NCBI RefSeq assembly: GCF_003151075.1
Contig: NZ_CP029482.1
Coordinates: 3,906,001-3,970,000, forward strand
DNA: 64,000 bases
DNA from: Pseudomonas sp. 31-12
GTDB lineage: Bacteria > Pseudomonadota > Gammaproteobacteria > Pseudomonadales > Pseudomonadaceae
Direction: 5' to 3'
The position numbers and the translations under genes were made by a program. Position 1 is the first letter of the stretch, and each line of letters starts with the position of its first letter. The notes beneath the pieces are model-generated. The model ran no database searches. It was not told the origin of the DNA and worked only from the letters and a program-made list of their open reading frames with translations. Positions 8,741-17,028 of the stretch are shown here, one piece after another.

Positions 8741-9016
8741 ATGAACTTCAAAACCACCATAATGCCGGGCGTACGCGCCTTCGCATCGACCATGCGGGTC
8801 AAGCTGTGCCGTGAGCGTCTGCTGACGACTCGGGTCAGCGCCCCGTTTTCCACCCTTTCTTCCCCGGCCAAGGCACACCCTCGTGCCAACTGGCGCGTCT
8901 GCCCGATGACGGGTCGGCTTCAGCAACGCTGGAGCTTCGACGACAGTCAGGAACCACCGAGTCGGCGCATCGCGCGCCTGTTCGGACTGACCCTCAGGGC
9001 TCGCACTTTCTGTTGA
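8741..9016 (+). CDS. Small basic protein of unknown function upstream of mgtA
   Basis: The ATG at 8741 is preceded by AGAGG with six-base spacing. The 91-residue product is rich in Arg and carries a W-R-V-C-P-M-T-G-R-L segment near residue 51 and a C-terminal R-A-R-T-F-C. It has no transmembrane helix or signal peptide. No family is assigned. Its place 285 bases upstream of mgtA, after a terminator-like hairpin, suggests a leader or accessory peptide of the magnesium transporter. A non-coding leader is the alternative. Confidence 0.5.
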   Translation: MNFKTTIMPGVRAFASTMRVKLCRERLLTTRVSAPFSTLSSPAKAHPRANWRVCPMTGRLQQRWSFDDSQEPPSRRIARLFGLTLRARTFC

Positions 9017-9115
9017 TCTGAAGGCACTTCAAAGTCCTTCCCTCAACGTTTTCCTTAATAGGGAATTCGACAACTTCTTATTGCCTGTTAAAACATAAAA
9101 TAATTGGAGTTAGTT

Positions 9116-9256
9116 ATGGACGAAGCCAGTAGACGGTTCGCTGCGCATCAACTTTCCATTGATACGCAGCGAACGTTAAAACACAAGTACACAACACTTC
9201 CGAATCGATCGCCTGTTTGCGACTCGACATACATTCGCTCGCCTATGAATAGATGA
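9116..9256 (+). CDS. 46-codon leader ORF ahead of mgtA
   Basis: TTGGAG with six-base spacing precedes ATG at 9116; the frame runs 46 codons to TGA at 9254, ending 45 bases before mgtA. The peptide starts MDEASRRFAAHQLS and looks like no family I know. A long hairpin (9136-9174) forms inside codons 7-20, so ribosome movement could decide the fold. This resembles leader-peptide attenuation such as mgtL in enterics, though the sequence is unrelated and the peptide is not proline-rich. Translation is a prediction only. Confidence 0.45.
   Translation: MDEASRRFAAHQLSIDTQRTLKHKYTTLPNRSPVCDSTYIRSPMNR
9136..9174 (+). promoter_or_regulatory. Stable hairpin in mgtA leader
   Basis: GTTCGCTGCG (9136-9145) and CGCAGCGAAC (9165-9174) are exact inverted copies; three further pairs form past one mismatch, leaving an 11-base loop. 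It lies inside the 46-codon leader ORF and 128 bases upstream of mgtA. No T-run follows directly, so it is a regulatory fold or translational block rather than a simple terminator. Confidence 0.6.
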
Positions 9257-9301
9257 GTGGACCGTGTGTCGTGCCGCAAGACGGCGGCAGGAGCACACAC
9301 C

Positions 9302-12022
9302 ATGACGACTGTAAAAACGCCGGATATTCGCGCCAAAGGCGCCAGCAACGACAACGCCAAACTGTCGATGCGCGCCGCCCGGGAAGCACAAAACGGCCTG
9401 GCCGTGACCCTCGCCAACCTTAACGCCACCCCTGACGGTTTGACCGAACTCGAGGCCGAAGGCCGGCTGGCCCGTGCAGGCTTCAACGAAGTCGCCCACG
9501 ACAAGCCGCCACACGCCCTCGTCCAACTGCTCAAAGCCCTCAACAATCCCTTCATCTATGTCCTGCTGACCCTGGCCGGCATCAGTTTCTTCACCGATTA
9601 CTGGCTGCCGATCAGCCAGGGCGAAGGCGACGAGGCGGACCTGACCAAGGTCATCATTATCATGACCATGGTCACCCTGAGCAGCCTGCTGCGGTTCTGG
9701 CAGGAATACCGCTCGGCCAAATCCGCCGAAGCGTTGAAAGCGATGGTGCGCACCACGGCGACTGTGCTGCGGCGCGGACAAAACGGCAACCGCCCGGTAC
9801 TGCGCGAAGTGCCGATGCGCGAACTGGTGGCTGGCGACATCGTCCAGCTCAGTGCCGGCGACATGATCCCGGCGGACATCCGCCTGATCGAATCCCGTGA
9901 CCTGTTCATCAGCCAGGCGGTGCTGACCGGCGAAGCCTTGCCCGTCGAGAAATACGACACCCTGGGCGACGTCGCGCAGAAATCGGCGAGCCGCGCCGCT
10001 GCCGATCAATCCAACCTGCTGGACCTGCCGAACATCTGCTTCATGGGCACCAACGTGGTCAGCGGCACGGCCAAAGCGGTGGTGGTCGCGACCGGGCCGC
10101 GCACCTATTTTGGCTCGCTGGCCAAAGCCATTGTCGGCTCGCGGGTGCAAACGGCCTTCGACCGTGGGGTGAACAGCGTCAGCTGGTTGTTGATCCGCTT
10201 CATGCTGGTCATGGTGCCGATCGTGTTCCTGCTCAACGGTTTCTCCAAGGGTGACTGGAGCGACGCGTTCCTGTTTGCCCTGGCGGTCGCGGTCGGCTTG
10301 ACCCCGGAAATGCTGCCGATGATTGTCAGCGCCAACCTGGCCAAAGGCGCGATGGCCATGGCCAAGCGCAAAGTGGTGGTCAAGCGTCTCAACGCGATCC
10401 AGAACTTCGGCTCGATGGACGTGCTGTGCACCGACAAGACCGGCACCCTGACCCAGGACAAGATCATTCTTGAGCACCACGTCGACAGCCACGGCCGGCG
10501 CGACGACAAGATCCTCGAACTGGCGTGGCTCAACAGCCATCACCAGAGCGGTCTGAAAAACCTGATGGACCAGGCAGTGGTGCAGTTCGCCAACGAAAAC
10601 CCAAAGTTTCGTATGCCGTTTGCCTACAGCAAAGTCGATGAGTTGCCGTTCGACTTCGTCCGTCGGCGCCTGTCGATCATCGTCAAGGACAGCCGCGACG
10701 ATCACCTGATGGTGTGCAAAGGTGCGGTCGAAGAGATGCTGACCATCGCCAGCCACATTCATGAAAACGGCACGGTGGTGGCACTCGACGAACAGCGTCG
10801 CAAAGACCTGCTGGCCCTGACCAACGAGTACAACGAAGACGGTTTCCGGGTGCTGCTGGTCGCCACCCGCGAAATCCCGAAAGCGCAGAGCAAAAACCAG
10901 TACACCACCGCCGATGAACACGAGCTGGTGATTCGTGGCTTCCTGACTTTCCTCGATCCACCGAAGGAAACTGCGGGCCCGGCGATTGCCGCGCTGCGCG
11001 ACATGGGCGTGACCGTCAAGGTGCTGACCGGCGACAACGCCGTGGTGACCTGCAAGATCTGCCGCGAAGTCGGGCTGGAGCCCGGCACGCCGCTGCTCGG
11101 GCCGGACATCGAGAACATGGACGACACCACCCTCAAGCTGCGGGTCGAGGAGCGCACGGTGTTCGCCAAGCTGACGCCGCTGCAAAAATCCCGGGTGCTC
11201 AAGGCGTTGCAGGCCAACGGTCATACCGTGGGTTTCCTCGGCGACGGCATCAACGACGCCCCTGCCCTGCGCGATGCCGATGTCGGCATTTCGGTGGACA
11301 GCGGCACCGACATCGCCAAGGAATCGGCCGACATCATCCTGTTGGAGAAGAGCCTGATGGTGCTGGAGGAAGGCGTGCTCAAGGGCCGCGAGACCTTCGG
11401 CAATATCATGAAGTACCTGAACATGACCGCCAGCTCCAACTTCGGCAACGTGTTCTCGGTGCTGGTGGCCAGTGCGTTCATTCCGTTCCTGCCGATGCTG
11501 TCGATCCACCTGCTGTTGCAAAACCTCATGTACGACATCTCTCAGCTGTCGCTGCCGTGGGACAAGATGGATAAGGAATTCCTGCGCAAACCACGCAAGT
11601 GGGACGCGAAGAACATTGGCCGTTTCATGCTGTGGATCGGGCCGACCTCGTCAGTCTTCGACATCACCACCTTCGCCCTGATGTGGTACGTGTTCGCCGC
11701 CAACAGCGTGGAAATGCAGAGCCTGTTCCAGTCCGGCTGGTTCATCGAAGGGCTGCTGTCGCAGACGCTGGTGGTGCACATGTTGCGCACGCAGAAGATT
11801 CCGTTCTTCCAGAGCACGGCAGCGTTGCCGGTGATCCTGATGACCGGGTTGGTGATGGCGCTGGGTATCTACATTCCGTTCTCGCCACTGGGCACGCTGG
11901 TCGGCCTGCAACCGTTGCCGTGGGCGTATTTCCCGTGGCTGGTGGGCACCCTGCTGAGCTACTGCGTATTCGCGCAGATCATGAAGACGATCTACATCCG
12001 CCGCTTCAAGCAGTGGTTCTGA
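9302..12022 (+). CDS. mgtA: Magnesium-translocating P-type ATPase
   Basis: GGCAGGAG precedes the ATG at 9302, giving 906 residues, the usual length of MgtA/MgtB. The pump imports Mg2+ across the inner membrane using ATP. Visible motifs are the actuator-domain TGEALPVEKYD, the phosphorylation loop DKTGTLT starting at Asp378, the nucleotide-domain segment L-T-G-D-N-A-V-V and hinge GDGINDAPALRDADVG. Transmembrane helices lie near residues 75-125, 295-345 and from 705 onward. The cluster V-G-L-T-P-E-M-L-P-M-I-V before the phosphorylation site is typical of Mg2+ pumps. Expression is probably set by low magnesium through the long leader. Confidence 0.96.
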   Translation: MTTVKTPDIRAKGASNDNAKLSMRAAREAQNGLAVTLANLNATPDGLTELEAEGRLARAGFNEVAHDKPPHALVQLLKALNNPFIYVLLTLAGISFFTDYWLPISQGEGDEADLTKVIIIMTMVTLSSLLRFWQEYRSAKSAEALKAMVRTTATVLRRGQNGNRPVLREVPMRELVAGDIVQLSAGDMIPADIRLIESRDLFISQAVLTGEALPVEKYDTLGDVAQKSASRAAADQSNLLDLPNICFMGTNVVSGTAKAVVVATGPRTYFGSLAKAIVGSRVQTAFDRGVNSVSWLLIRFMLVMVPIVFLLNGFSKGDWSDAFLFALAVAVGLTPEMLPMIVSANLAKGAMAMAKRKVVVKRLNAIQNFGSMDVLCTDKTGTLTQDKIILEHHVDSHGRRDDKILELAWLNSHHQSGLKNLMDQAVVQFANENPKFRMPFAYSKVDELPFDFVRRRLSIIVKDSRDDHLMVCKGAVEEMLTIASHIHENGTVVALDEQRRKDLLALTNEYNEDGFRVLLVATREIPKAQSKNQYTTADEHELVIRGFLTFLDPPKETAGPAIAALRDMGVTVKVLTGDNAVVTCKICREVGLEPGTPLLGPDIENMDDTTLKLRVEERTVFAKLTPLQKSRVLKALQANGHTVGFLGDGINDAPALRDADVGISVDSGTDIAKESADIILLEKSLMVLEEGVLKGRETFGNIMKYLNMTASSNFGNVFSVLVASAFIPFLPMLSIHLLLQNLMYDISQLSLPWDKMDKEFLRKPRKWDAKNIGRFMLWIGPTSSVFDITTFALMWYVFAANSVEMQSLFQSGWFIEGLLSQTLVVHMLRTQKIPFFQSTAALPVILMTGLVMALGIYIPFSPLGTLVGLQPLPWAYFPWLVGTLLSYCVFAQIMKTIYIRRFKQWF

Positions 12023-12063
12023 GGGCCTGACAAACCCAAATCACCTGAACACCACAATCCCAT

Positions 12064-12153
12064 TGTGGAAGCGAGCCTGCTCGCGATAGCTGACTGACAT
12101 TCAAAAGAGATGTCGACTGATCCACCGCTATCGCGAGCAGGCTCGCTCCCACA
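12064..12153. repeat. REP doublet (REPIN-like)
   Basis: Arms 12064-12090 and 12127-12153 are inverted copies with the GCGAGCCTGCTCGCGATAGC core; one base differs near the outer end. The loop contains GATGTCGACTGA. Lies between mgtA and the Na/Pi cotransporter gene. Confidence 0.85.
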
Positions 12154-12193
12154 GGGGAATGTGCTTAACCCTATCGAAAAAGGGAGACTCCTG

Positions 12194-13849
12194 ATGTCGG
12201 GAACTACTCTACTGATCAACCTCGCAGGCGCCATTGCACTCTTGCTCTGGGGCACTCACATGATTTCTTCGGCGTTGTTGCGCGGCTTCGGCACGCCGCT
12301 GCGCCAGTGGCTGGGCCACAACCTGAACAACCGCTGGATGGCGCTGCTGTCGGGCATCGGCATCACCGGCATCTTGCAAAGCAGCACCGCCGTCAGCCTG
12401 ATGGCGACGTCGTTCACGGCCGCCGGCACCCTGGGGCTGGCGCCCGCGCTGGCGGTGATGCTCGGCGCCAATATCGGCTCGACCCTGGTGGTGCAACTGC
12501 TCAGCGTCGACGTTTCAATCCTCACGCCCATCGTGTTGCTCGCGGGTTTGATGGTGTTCCGGCTGCGCGATGACTCACGCTACGAAAGCGTTGGCTGTGC
12601 GCTGATCGGTCTGGGGCTGATGTTGCTGGCCCTGCGCATGCTCGGCTCGACACTGGCGGAAGTCGAAGGCGCGCCGGTCTTCCAGCTGATCATGCAGAGC
12701 CTGGACGGCGACCTGCTGATTGCGCTGCTGGTGGCGCTGATCCTCACGTGGCTGTGTCATTCCAGCGTCGCCGTGGTGTTGCTGATCGTCTCGCTGGCCG
12801 CCACCGGCCTGTTGTCGGCCACCACCCTCATCGCGCTGGTCCTGGGCGTGAACATTGGCGGTGCGCTGCCTTCGGTGATCAATGCCGGTTCCAGCGTCGG
12901 CCGACGTTTGCCGCTGGGCAATCTGCTGGTGCGGGCGGTCGGCGCCCTGGTGGTGCTGCCATTTGCCGGACTTCTGGCCGAGCTGAAGCTGGAGCCGTCG
13001 GTGCTGGTGGTGTCACTGCACACGGGGTTCAATCTGCTGCTGGCGCTGGTGTTCATCGGCCTGACCGATGTGCTCGCCAAGTGGCTGACCCATGTGCTGC
13101 CGGCGCCGGAGCGGGATGTCGATCCGGGCATGCCGCACTACCTCGACGAAGCGGGTCTGGAAGTGGCCAACATCGGCCTGTCCAACGCGGCCCGCGAAGC
13201 CCTGCGCATGGCCGACATGCTCTCGGCGATGCTCGGCCGGTTGGTGCAGCTATTCCACACCTCGGTGCCAGCCTGTGCCGATGAAGTGCGACGCATCGAT
13301 CAATCCCTGGACCTGCTGGGCGCGGCCATTCGCGCTTATCTGGCAGACATCGGCAAGGAAGGCATCAGTGACAACGATGCCGATCGCTCCCAGGAAATCC
13401 TGCTGTTCGTGATCAACCTCGAACATGCCGCGGACATTCTTTCCAGCAGCCTGACGCAGTTGGCCATGCGCCGTTTGCGCCGTGGCGAACAATTCTCGGC
13501 CTTCGAGCTGGGCAACATCGCGCCGCTGCACGACGCGCTGCTGGAAAGCCTGAGCCTGGCGATCACCGTGTTCCTGCGCGAAGACATTCCCACCGCGCAC
13601 CACTTGATCCATCGCAAGGAGACCGTCAGACGGCTCGAAGCGCACGCCAGTCGCGAGCACTTTCGCAAATTGCAGGAAGACAAAAACACCTGGGCCGAGT
13701 CCGGCGACATCTTCCAGCGAGTCCTGCGTGACTACCGCCGCGTGCATCACCACATCGCCGCCTTGGGCTACCCACTGTTGGAGCGTGCCGGTGAACAACC
13801 GGTCGAGAACACCGACCTGACCAAGGAAAACCCGTCATGCGCCTCTTGA
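12194..13849 (+). CDS. Na/Pi cotransporter family protein with PhoU-like C-terminus
   Basis: The ATG at 12194 follows AAGGGAGA. The 551-residue protein carries the two inverted Na/Pi-cotransporter repeats with the QSSTAVSLM motif near residue 60 and the matching CHSSVAVVLL near 195, about nine hydrophobic helices up to residue 305, and a helical PhoU-like domain from about 340 to the end. YjbB-type members export or cotransport phosphate. The stop overlaps the following DUF2493 remnant by 13 bases. The REP doublet sits just upstream. Confidence 0.9.
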   Translation: MSGTTLLINLAGAIALLLWGTHMISSALLRGFGTPLRQWLGHNLNNRWMALLSGIGITGILQSSTAVSLMATSFTAAGTLGLAPALAVMLGANIGSTLVVQLLSVDVSILTPIVLLAGLMVFRLRDDSRYESVGCALIGLGLMLLALRMLGSTLAEVEGAPVFQLIMQSLDGDLLIALLVALILTWLCHSSVAVVLLIVSLAATGLLSATTLIALVLGVNIGGALPSVINAGSSVGRRLPLGNLLVRAVGALVVLPFAGLLAELKLEPSVLVVSLHTGFNLLLALVFIGLTDVLAKWLTHVLPAPERDVDPGMPHYLDEAGLEVANIGLSNAAREALRMADMLSAMLGRLVQLFHTSVPACADEVRRIDQSLDLLGAAIRAYLADIGKEGISDNDADRSQEILLFVINLEHAADILSSSLTQLAMRRLRRGEQFSAFELGNIAPLHDALLESLSLAITVFLREDIPTAHHLIHRKETVRRLEAHASREHFRKLQEDKNTWAESGDIFQRVLRDYRRVHHHIAALGYPLLERAGEQPVENTDLTKENPSCAS

Positions 13850-14079
13850 TCTGCGCGGGTCGCCATTACACCGACAGCCGTCTGTGTCGGCGCGTGCTCG
13901 ACGCCTTTCAGCGTATGCACCCGGTGCGCGTGCTGATCCATGGCGGCAATCAATACCTGGGCGGCGACATCGAAGAATGGGCCCGAGAACACGGCGCCGA
14001 CATCGTGCGCTACCCACCCAACTGGCAGCGCCACGGCAAGTCGGCTGAACGCCCTCCAAAAAACTTCGAGGTAACACTC
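13837..14079 (+). pseudogene. Truncated DUF2493 (SLOG-like) gene, in-frame with next gene
   Basis: The frame starts at ATG 13837 with AAGGAAAA upstream and encodes about 81 residues of a DUF2493 domain: MRLLICAGRHYTDSR, L-I-H-G-G-N-Q-Y-L-G-G-D and A-D-I-V-R-Y-P-P-N-W-Q-R-H-G. The expected second half (R-N-x-x-M and the final nucleotide-fold strands) is absent; the sequence instead runs without a stop into the start of the outer-membrane protein gene. Probable 3' deletion that joined two genes. A functional chimera is unlikely because the signal peptide would be internal. Confidence 0.65.
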
Positions 14080-14850
14080 ATGCAAAAACCCACTCGTCTA
14101 TTCGCGTCCTTCGTGCGCAGTCTGCCAGCCGCTCAAGGCCGGCGCCTGCGGCGTAATCTGATGTTCGTCAGCCTCACCCTGGGCCTGATTGCGTTGCTCA
14201 GCATTATCTCCAGCGCCAACGCTGCCGGCGGTGCGTATGCAGTGGATGACGCCGGAATCAATGCGCCCGGCAAATGCAACATCGACGCCTGGTACCAGAA
14301 CGGTCGGCACAGTTCATCCAGCAACAGCGTGGTGTCACAGGACTGCACGTTCAAGGGCCTGCCCAACGTGCAACTCGGCGCCGCCGTGCAGCACAGCCGC
14401 GATGACGGGGACTCGGAAACGCAGTTGAGCCCGCAATTCAAGACACAAATATTCTCTCGGGATGACCTTGGCCTAGAGCTGGCACTGGCGGGTTCAGCGC
14501 ACTTTGCCTTCAATCGGGGCCATGCTTTCGATGGCGCCGACCTGAACCTGCCTTTCACCTACCAACCGCTGCAAACCCTGCGCCTGAACCTCAATGCAGG
14601 CTGGACACACGCCTATGACGAGGGCGAGCAACATCATCGCTGGACCTGGGGCACCGGCGTCGAATACGACCTGGCCCGTTCCCTGACGCTGATCGCTGAA
14701 CGCTATGGCCAACAAGGCGGCGAACAGGCGTGGCAGGCCGGGCCGAGGTTGCATATCGGTAAGCGGATCGATGTCGATCTGGTGGTGGGACGCAACCTGA
14801 CGGGGGAACGTGATCAGTGGCTGACAACCGGGGCAACGCTGCGGTTTTGA
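14080..14850 (+). CDS. Outer-membrane beta-barrel protein of unknown function
   Basis: ATG at 14080 has GAGGT eight bases upstream, so it can be translated separately from the upstream frame. The 256-residue product has a long n-region, a hydrophobic stretch FVSLTLGLIALLSII and a likely cleavage after ANA. The mature part starts AGGAYAVDDAGI and shows alternating hydrophobic strands ending in T-L-R-F, a C-terminal Phe typical of outer-membrane barrels. No transport specificity is evident. Followed by a hairpin shared with the convergent ABC importer operon. Confidence 0.75.
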   Translation: MQKPTRLFASFVRSLPAAQGRRLRRNLMFVSLTLGLIALLSIISSANAAGGAYAVDDAGINAPGKCNIDAWYQNGRHSSSSNSVVSQDCTFKGLPNVQLGAAVQHSRDDGDSETQLSPQFKTQIFSRDDLGLELALAGSAHFAFNRGHAFDGADLNLPFTYQPLQTLRLNLNAGWTHAYDEGEQHHRWTWGTGVEYDLARSLTLIAERYGQQGGEQAWQAGPRLHIGKRIDVDLVVGRNLTGERDQWLTTGATLRF

Positions 14851-14868
14851 CGGTGGTCGGTGATGACA

Positions 14869-14893
14869 CCTGGAGCGGGTCATGCGCTCCAGG
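14869..14893. terminator. Hairpin between convergent genes
   Basis: CCTGGAGCG (14869-14877) and CGCTCCAGG (14885-14893) form a perfect nine-pair stem with a seven-base loop between the convergent outer-membrane and ABC-permease genes. T content after it is modest on both strands, so efficiency is uncertain. Confidence 0.55.
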
Positions 14894-14902
14894 CGTAGTA
14901 TT

Positions 14903-15550
14903 TCAGTGCCTCGTCTTGCGCTCCAGCAAACGTACGCCGAGTGACAGCGGATAACACAGCGCAAAATAAATCGCGCCGACGAGGATGTAGATCTCCAGCG
15001 GCATGAAGTACACGGAACTCAAGTCCTGCGCGCGCAGCATCAGGTCGGGTGCCGCGATCAGCGAGGCCACCGAAGTGTCTTTCAGCAGCGAGATCGCGAC
15101 GTTGCCGATCGGCGCCAGCACGATACGAATGGCCTGGGGCAACACGACCCAGCGCAATACCTTGAGATGAGGCATGCCAATCGCCTTCGCCGCTTCCACC
15201 TGCCCCTTGGGCACTGCCTCCAGCCCCGAGCGGTAAATCTCCGACAGGTAGGCCGCCGCGTTCAATCCCAGTCCGATCATCGCCGCTTGAAACGAACTGA
15301 ACTGAACGCCGATTTCGGTCAGGCTGAAATAGACGATGAACAGCTGCACCAACGCCGGGGTGCCGCGAAACACTTCGATGTAGATCAGCGCCGCGCGGCG
15401 CAATGGCCGGCTGCGCGACAGTCGTGCCAATGCCACTAATAAACCGACGACCAAGCCGATGACCAACGCCCCAAACGCCAACTGGAGGGTGGCCCAGGCT
15501 GCGGCCAGCAATTCGACATGGGTTGCTTCCCACAATTCGCCATAGCCCAT
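14903..15550 (-). CDS. Amino-acid ABC transporter permease (second)
   Basis: A 215-residue HisM/GlnP-type inner-membrane protein, last gene of a four-gene minus-strand operon. Five hydrophobic helices are visible, and the cytoplasmic coupling loop reads N-A-A-A-Y-L-S-E-I-Y-R-S-G-L-E-A-V-P-K-G-Q, the EAA motif that contacts the ATPase. It starts one base after the preceding stop, so translation is coupled. It pairs with the permease at 15552-16232 to form the channel of a polar amino-acid importer. Confidence 0.93.
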   Translation of the reverse strand: MGYGELWEATHVELLAAAWATLQLAFGALVIGLVVGLLVALARLSRSRPLRRAALIYIEVFRGTPALVQLFIVYFSLTEIGVQFSSFQAAMIGLGLNAAAYLSEIYRSGLEAVPKGQVEAAKAIGMPHLKVLRWVVLPQAIRIVLAPIGNVAISLLKDTSVASLIAAPDLMLRAQDLSSVYFMPLEIYILVGAIYFALCYPLSLGVRLLERKTRH

Positions 15551-15551
15551 A

Positions 15552-16232
15552 TCAATGCTCCTTGACGACTTTGAGACGGCGTTCGGTGCGCGCCGCCCAG
15601 TGGGAAAGCATCAGGCTCAACAGCAGGTAGATGGTCGCCAGCAGGAAATAAATCAGGTTGGTCTGGTAGGTTTCGCTGACCAGCATCCGCGCCTTGAACG
15701 TCAGCTCCGGCACCGCCGCCGCCGAGGCGAGCGAGGTGTCCTTGAGTAACCCGATGGCGAAGTTGGCCATCCCCGGAATCGCCACCTTGAACGCTTGGGG
15801 CAACACGATGATGCGCATCGCCAGGGAGCGGGTCATGCCGATGGAAAATGCCGCCTCGCTTTGCCCGCGATCGATCGTGCGAATGCTCGAACGGAACACC
15901 TCCGACAGGATCGCCGCACCGTTCAGCCCGAAGCCGATAATCGCCGCGCCGATGGCCGGTAATGTAATGCCGATATAGGTCAGCCCGAAGTACAGAATGA
16001 ACAGCTGGGTGAGGATCGGTACGTTGCGAAAAATCTCCAGGTACACGCTGGCAACCAGGCTCAGCACGCGACTGCGGGAAAGACGCATCAACGCCAGGCA
16101 AAACCCCAGCAACGTCGCCACCACAAACGCGGCAGCCGTGAGCCCGACAGTCGTCAATGCACCGATGCCCAGCACATTCAAAAAGTACGGGAGCATGTCG
16201 ATGGCTTTGTTCAGGGCAATGGAATCGAACAT
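15552..16232 (-). CDS. Amino-acid ABC transporter permease (first)
   Basis: A 226-residue HisQ/GlnP-type permease with five predicted helices and an EAA-loop reading N-G-A-A-I-L-S-E-V-F-R-S-S-I-R-T-I-D-R-G. It lies three bases after the ATPase gene and immediately before the second permease. Together they make the heteromeric membrane channel of the importer. Confidence 0.93.
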   Translation of the reverse strand: MFDSIALNKAIDMLPYFLNVLGIGALTTVGLTAAAFVVATLLGFCLALMRLSRSRVLSLVASVYLEIFRNVPILTQLFILYFGLTYIGITLPAIGAAIIGFGLNGAAILSEVFRSSIRTIDRGQSEAAFSIGMTRSLAMRIIVLPQAFKVAIPGMANFAIGLLKDTSLASAAAVPELTFKARMLVSETYQTNLIYFLLATIYLLLSLMLSHWAARTERRLKVVKEH

Positions 16233-16235
16233 CGA

Positions 16236-17012
16236 TCAATGCTCCTGCACGGCACGGATGAAGGAGCGGGTGCGTTCGACCTGGCTCTCGCGGAAAATCT
16301 GCCGCGGTGGGCCCTGTTCGACGATGTTGCCGTCGGCCATGAAGATCACCTGGTCGGAGACGCTTTCCGCAAAGTGCATTTCGTGGGTCACGATAATCAT
16401 CGTCATGCCCTCCTCTGCCAGCTTGCGCATGACGGTCAGCACTTCCCCCACCAGCTCCGGGTCCAGCGCCGAAGTGGCCTCATCGAACAACATCAGCTTG
16501 GGTTGCATCGCCAGCGCCCGGGCGATGGCGATGCGTTGCTGTTGCCCGCCCGAGAGCTGTTCCGGAAACACGTCACGTTTGGCGAACATACCGACCTTGT
16601 TCAGCAGGTCCTCGGCCAGTTCCACGGCTTCGGCGCGGCTGCGTTGTTGCACCTTGAGCGGCCCGAGGATGATGTTGTCCAGCACCGAAAGGTGCGGAAA
16701 CAGGTTGAAGCGCTGGAACACCATGCCGATCTCGGTCCGCATGCGGGCCAGTTCCTTGTCGCTCATGGGCACTTTGCGGGTGCCCACCAGACGCTGGCCG
16801 ATCAGTTCGTTATCGATGTAAATGTCGCCTTTGGTCGGCTCTTCCAGGTAATTGACGCAGCGCAGCAAGGTGGTCTTGCCCGACCCGCTGGGGCCGATGA
16901 GCGAGATCTTCTGACCCTGCTGCACGCTGAGGTCGATGCCTTTGAGAACGTCCAGGCTGCCGAAGGACTTATAGAGCCCTTCGATGCGCACCAGTGGGGT
17001 TGATTCAGCCAT
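16236..17012 (-). CDS. Amino-acid ABC transporter ATP-binding protein
   Basis: The 258-residue protein has Walker A GPSGSGKTT near residue 39, Q-loop V-F-Q-R-F-N-L-F-P-H, signature LSGGQQQR, Walker B LMLFDEATSALDP and the switch His in I-V-T-H-E-M-H-F-A. These are features of GlnQ/HisP-type ATPases of polar amino-acid importers. It lies 16 bases downstream of the binding-protein gene. Confidence 0.96.
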   Translation of the reverse strand: MAESTPLVRIEGLYKSFGSLDVLKGIDLSVQQGQKISLIGPSGSGKTTLLRCVNYLEEPTKGDIYIDNELIGQRLVGTRKVPMSDKELARMRTEIGMVFQRFNLFPHLSVLDNIILGPLKVQQRSRAEAVELAEDLLNKVGMFAKRDVFPEQLSGGQQQRIAIARALAMQPKLMLFDEATSALDPELVGEVLTVMRKLAEEGMTMIIVTHEMHFAESVSDQVIFMADGNIVEQGPPRQIFRESQVERTRSFIRAVQEH

Positions 17013-17028
17013 GAGCTATGTCCTCGAC

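Noticed and set aside
9176..11521. 781-codon antisense frame across mgtA
   Set aside because: Composition is low-complexity Gln/His/Gly/Arg typical of an antisense shadow; mgtA motifs on the other strand are complete.
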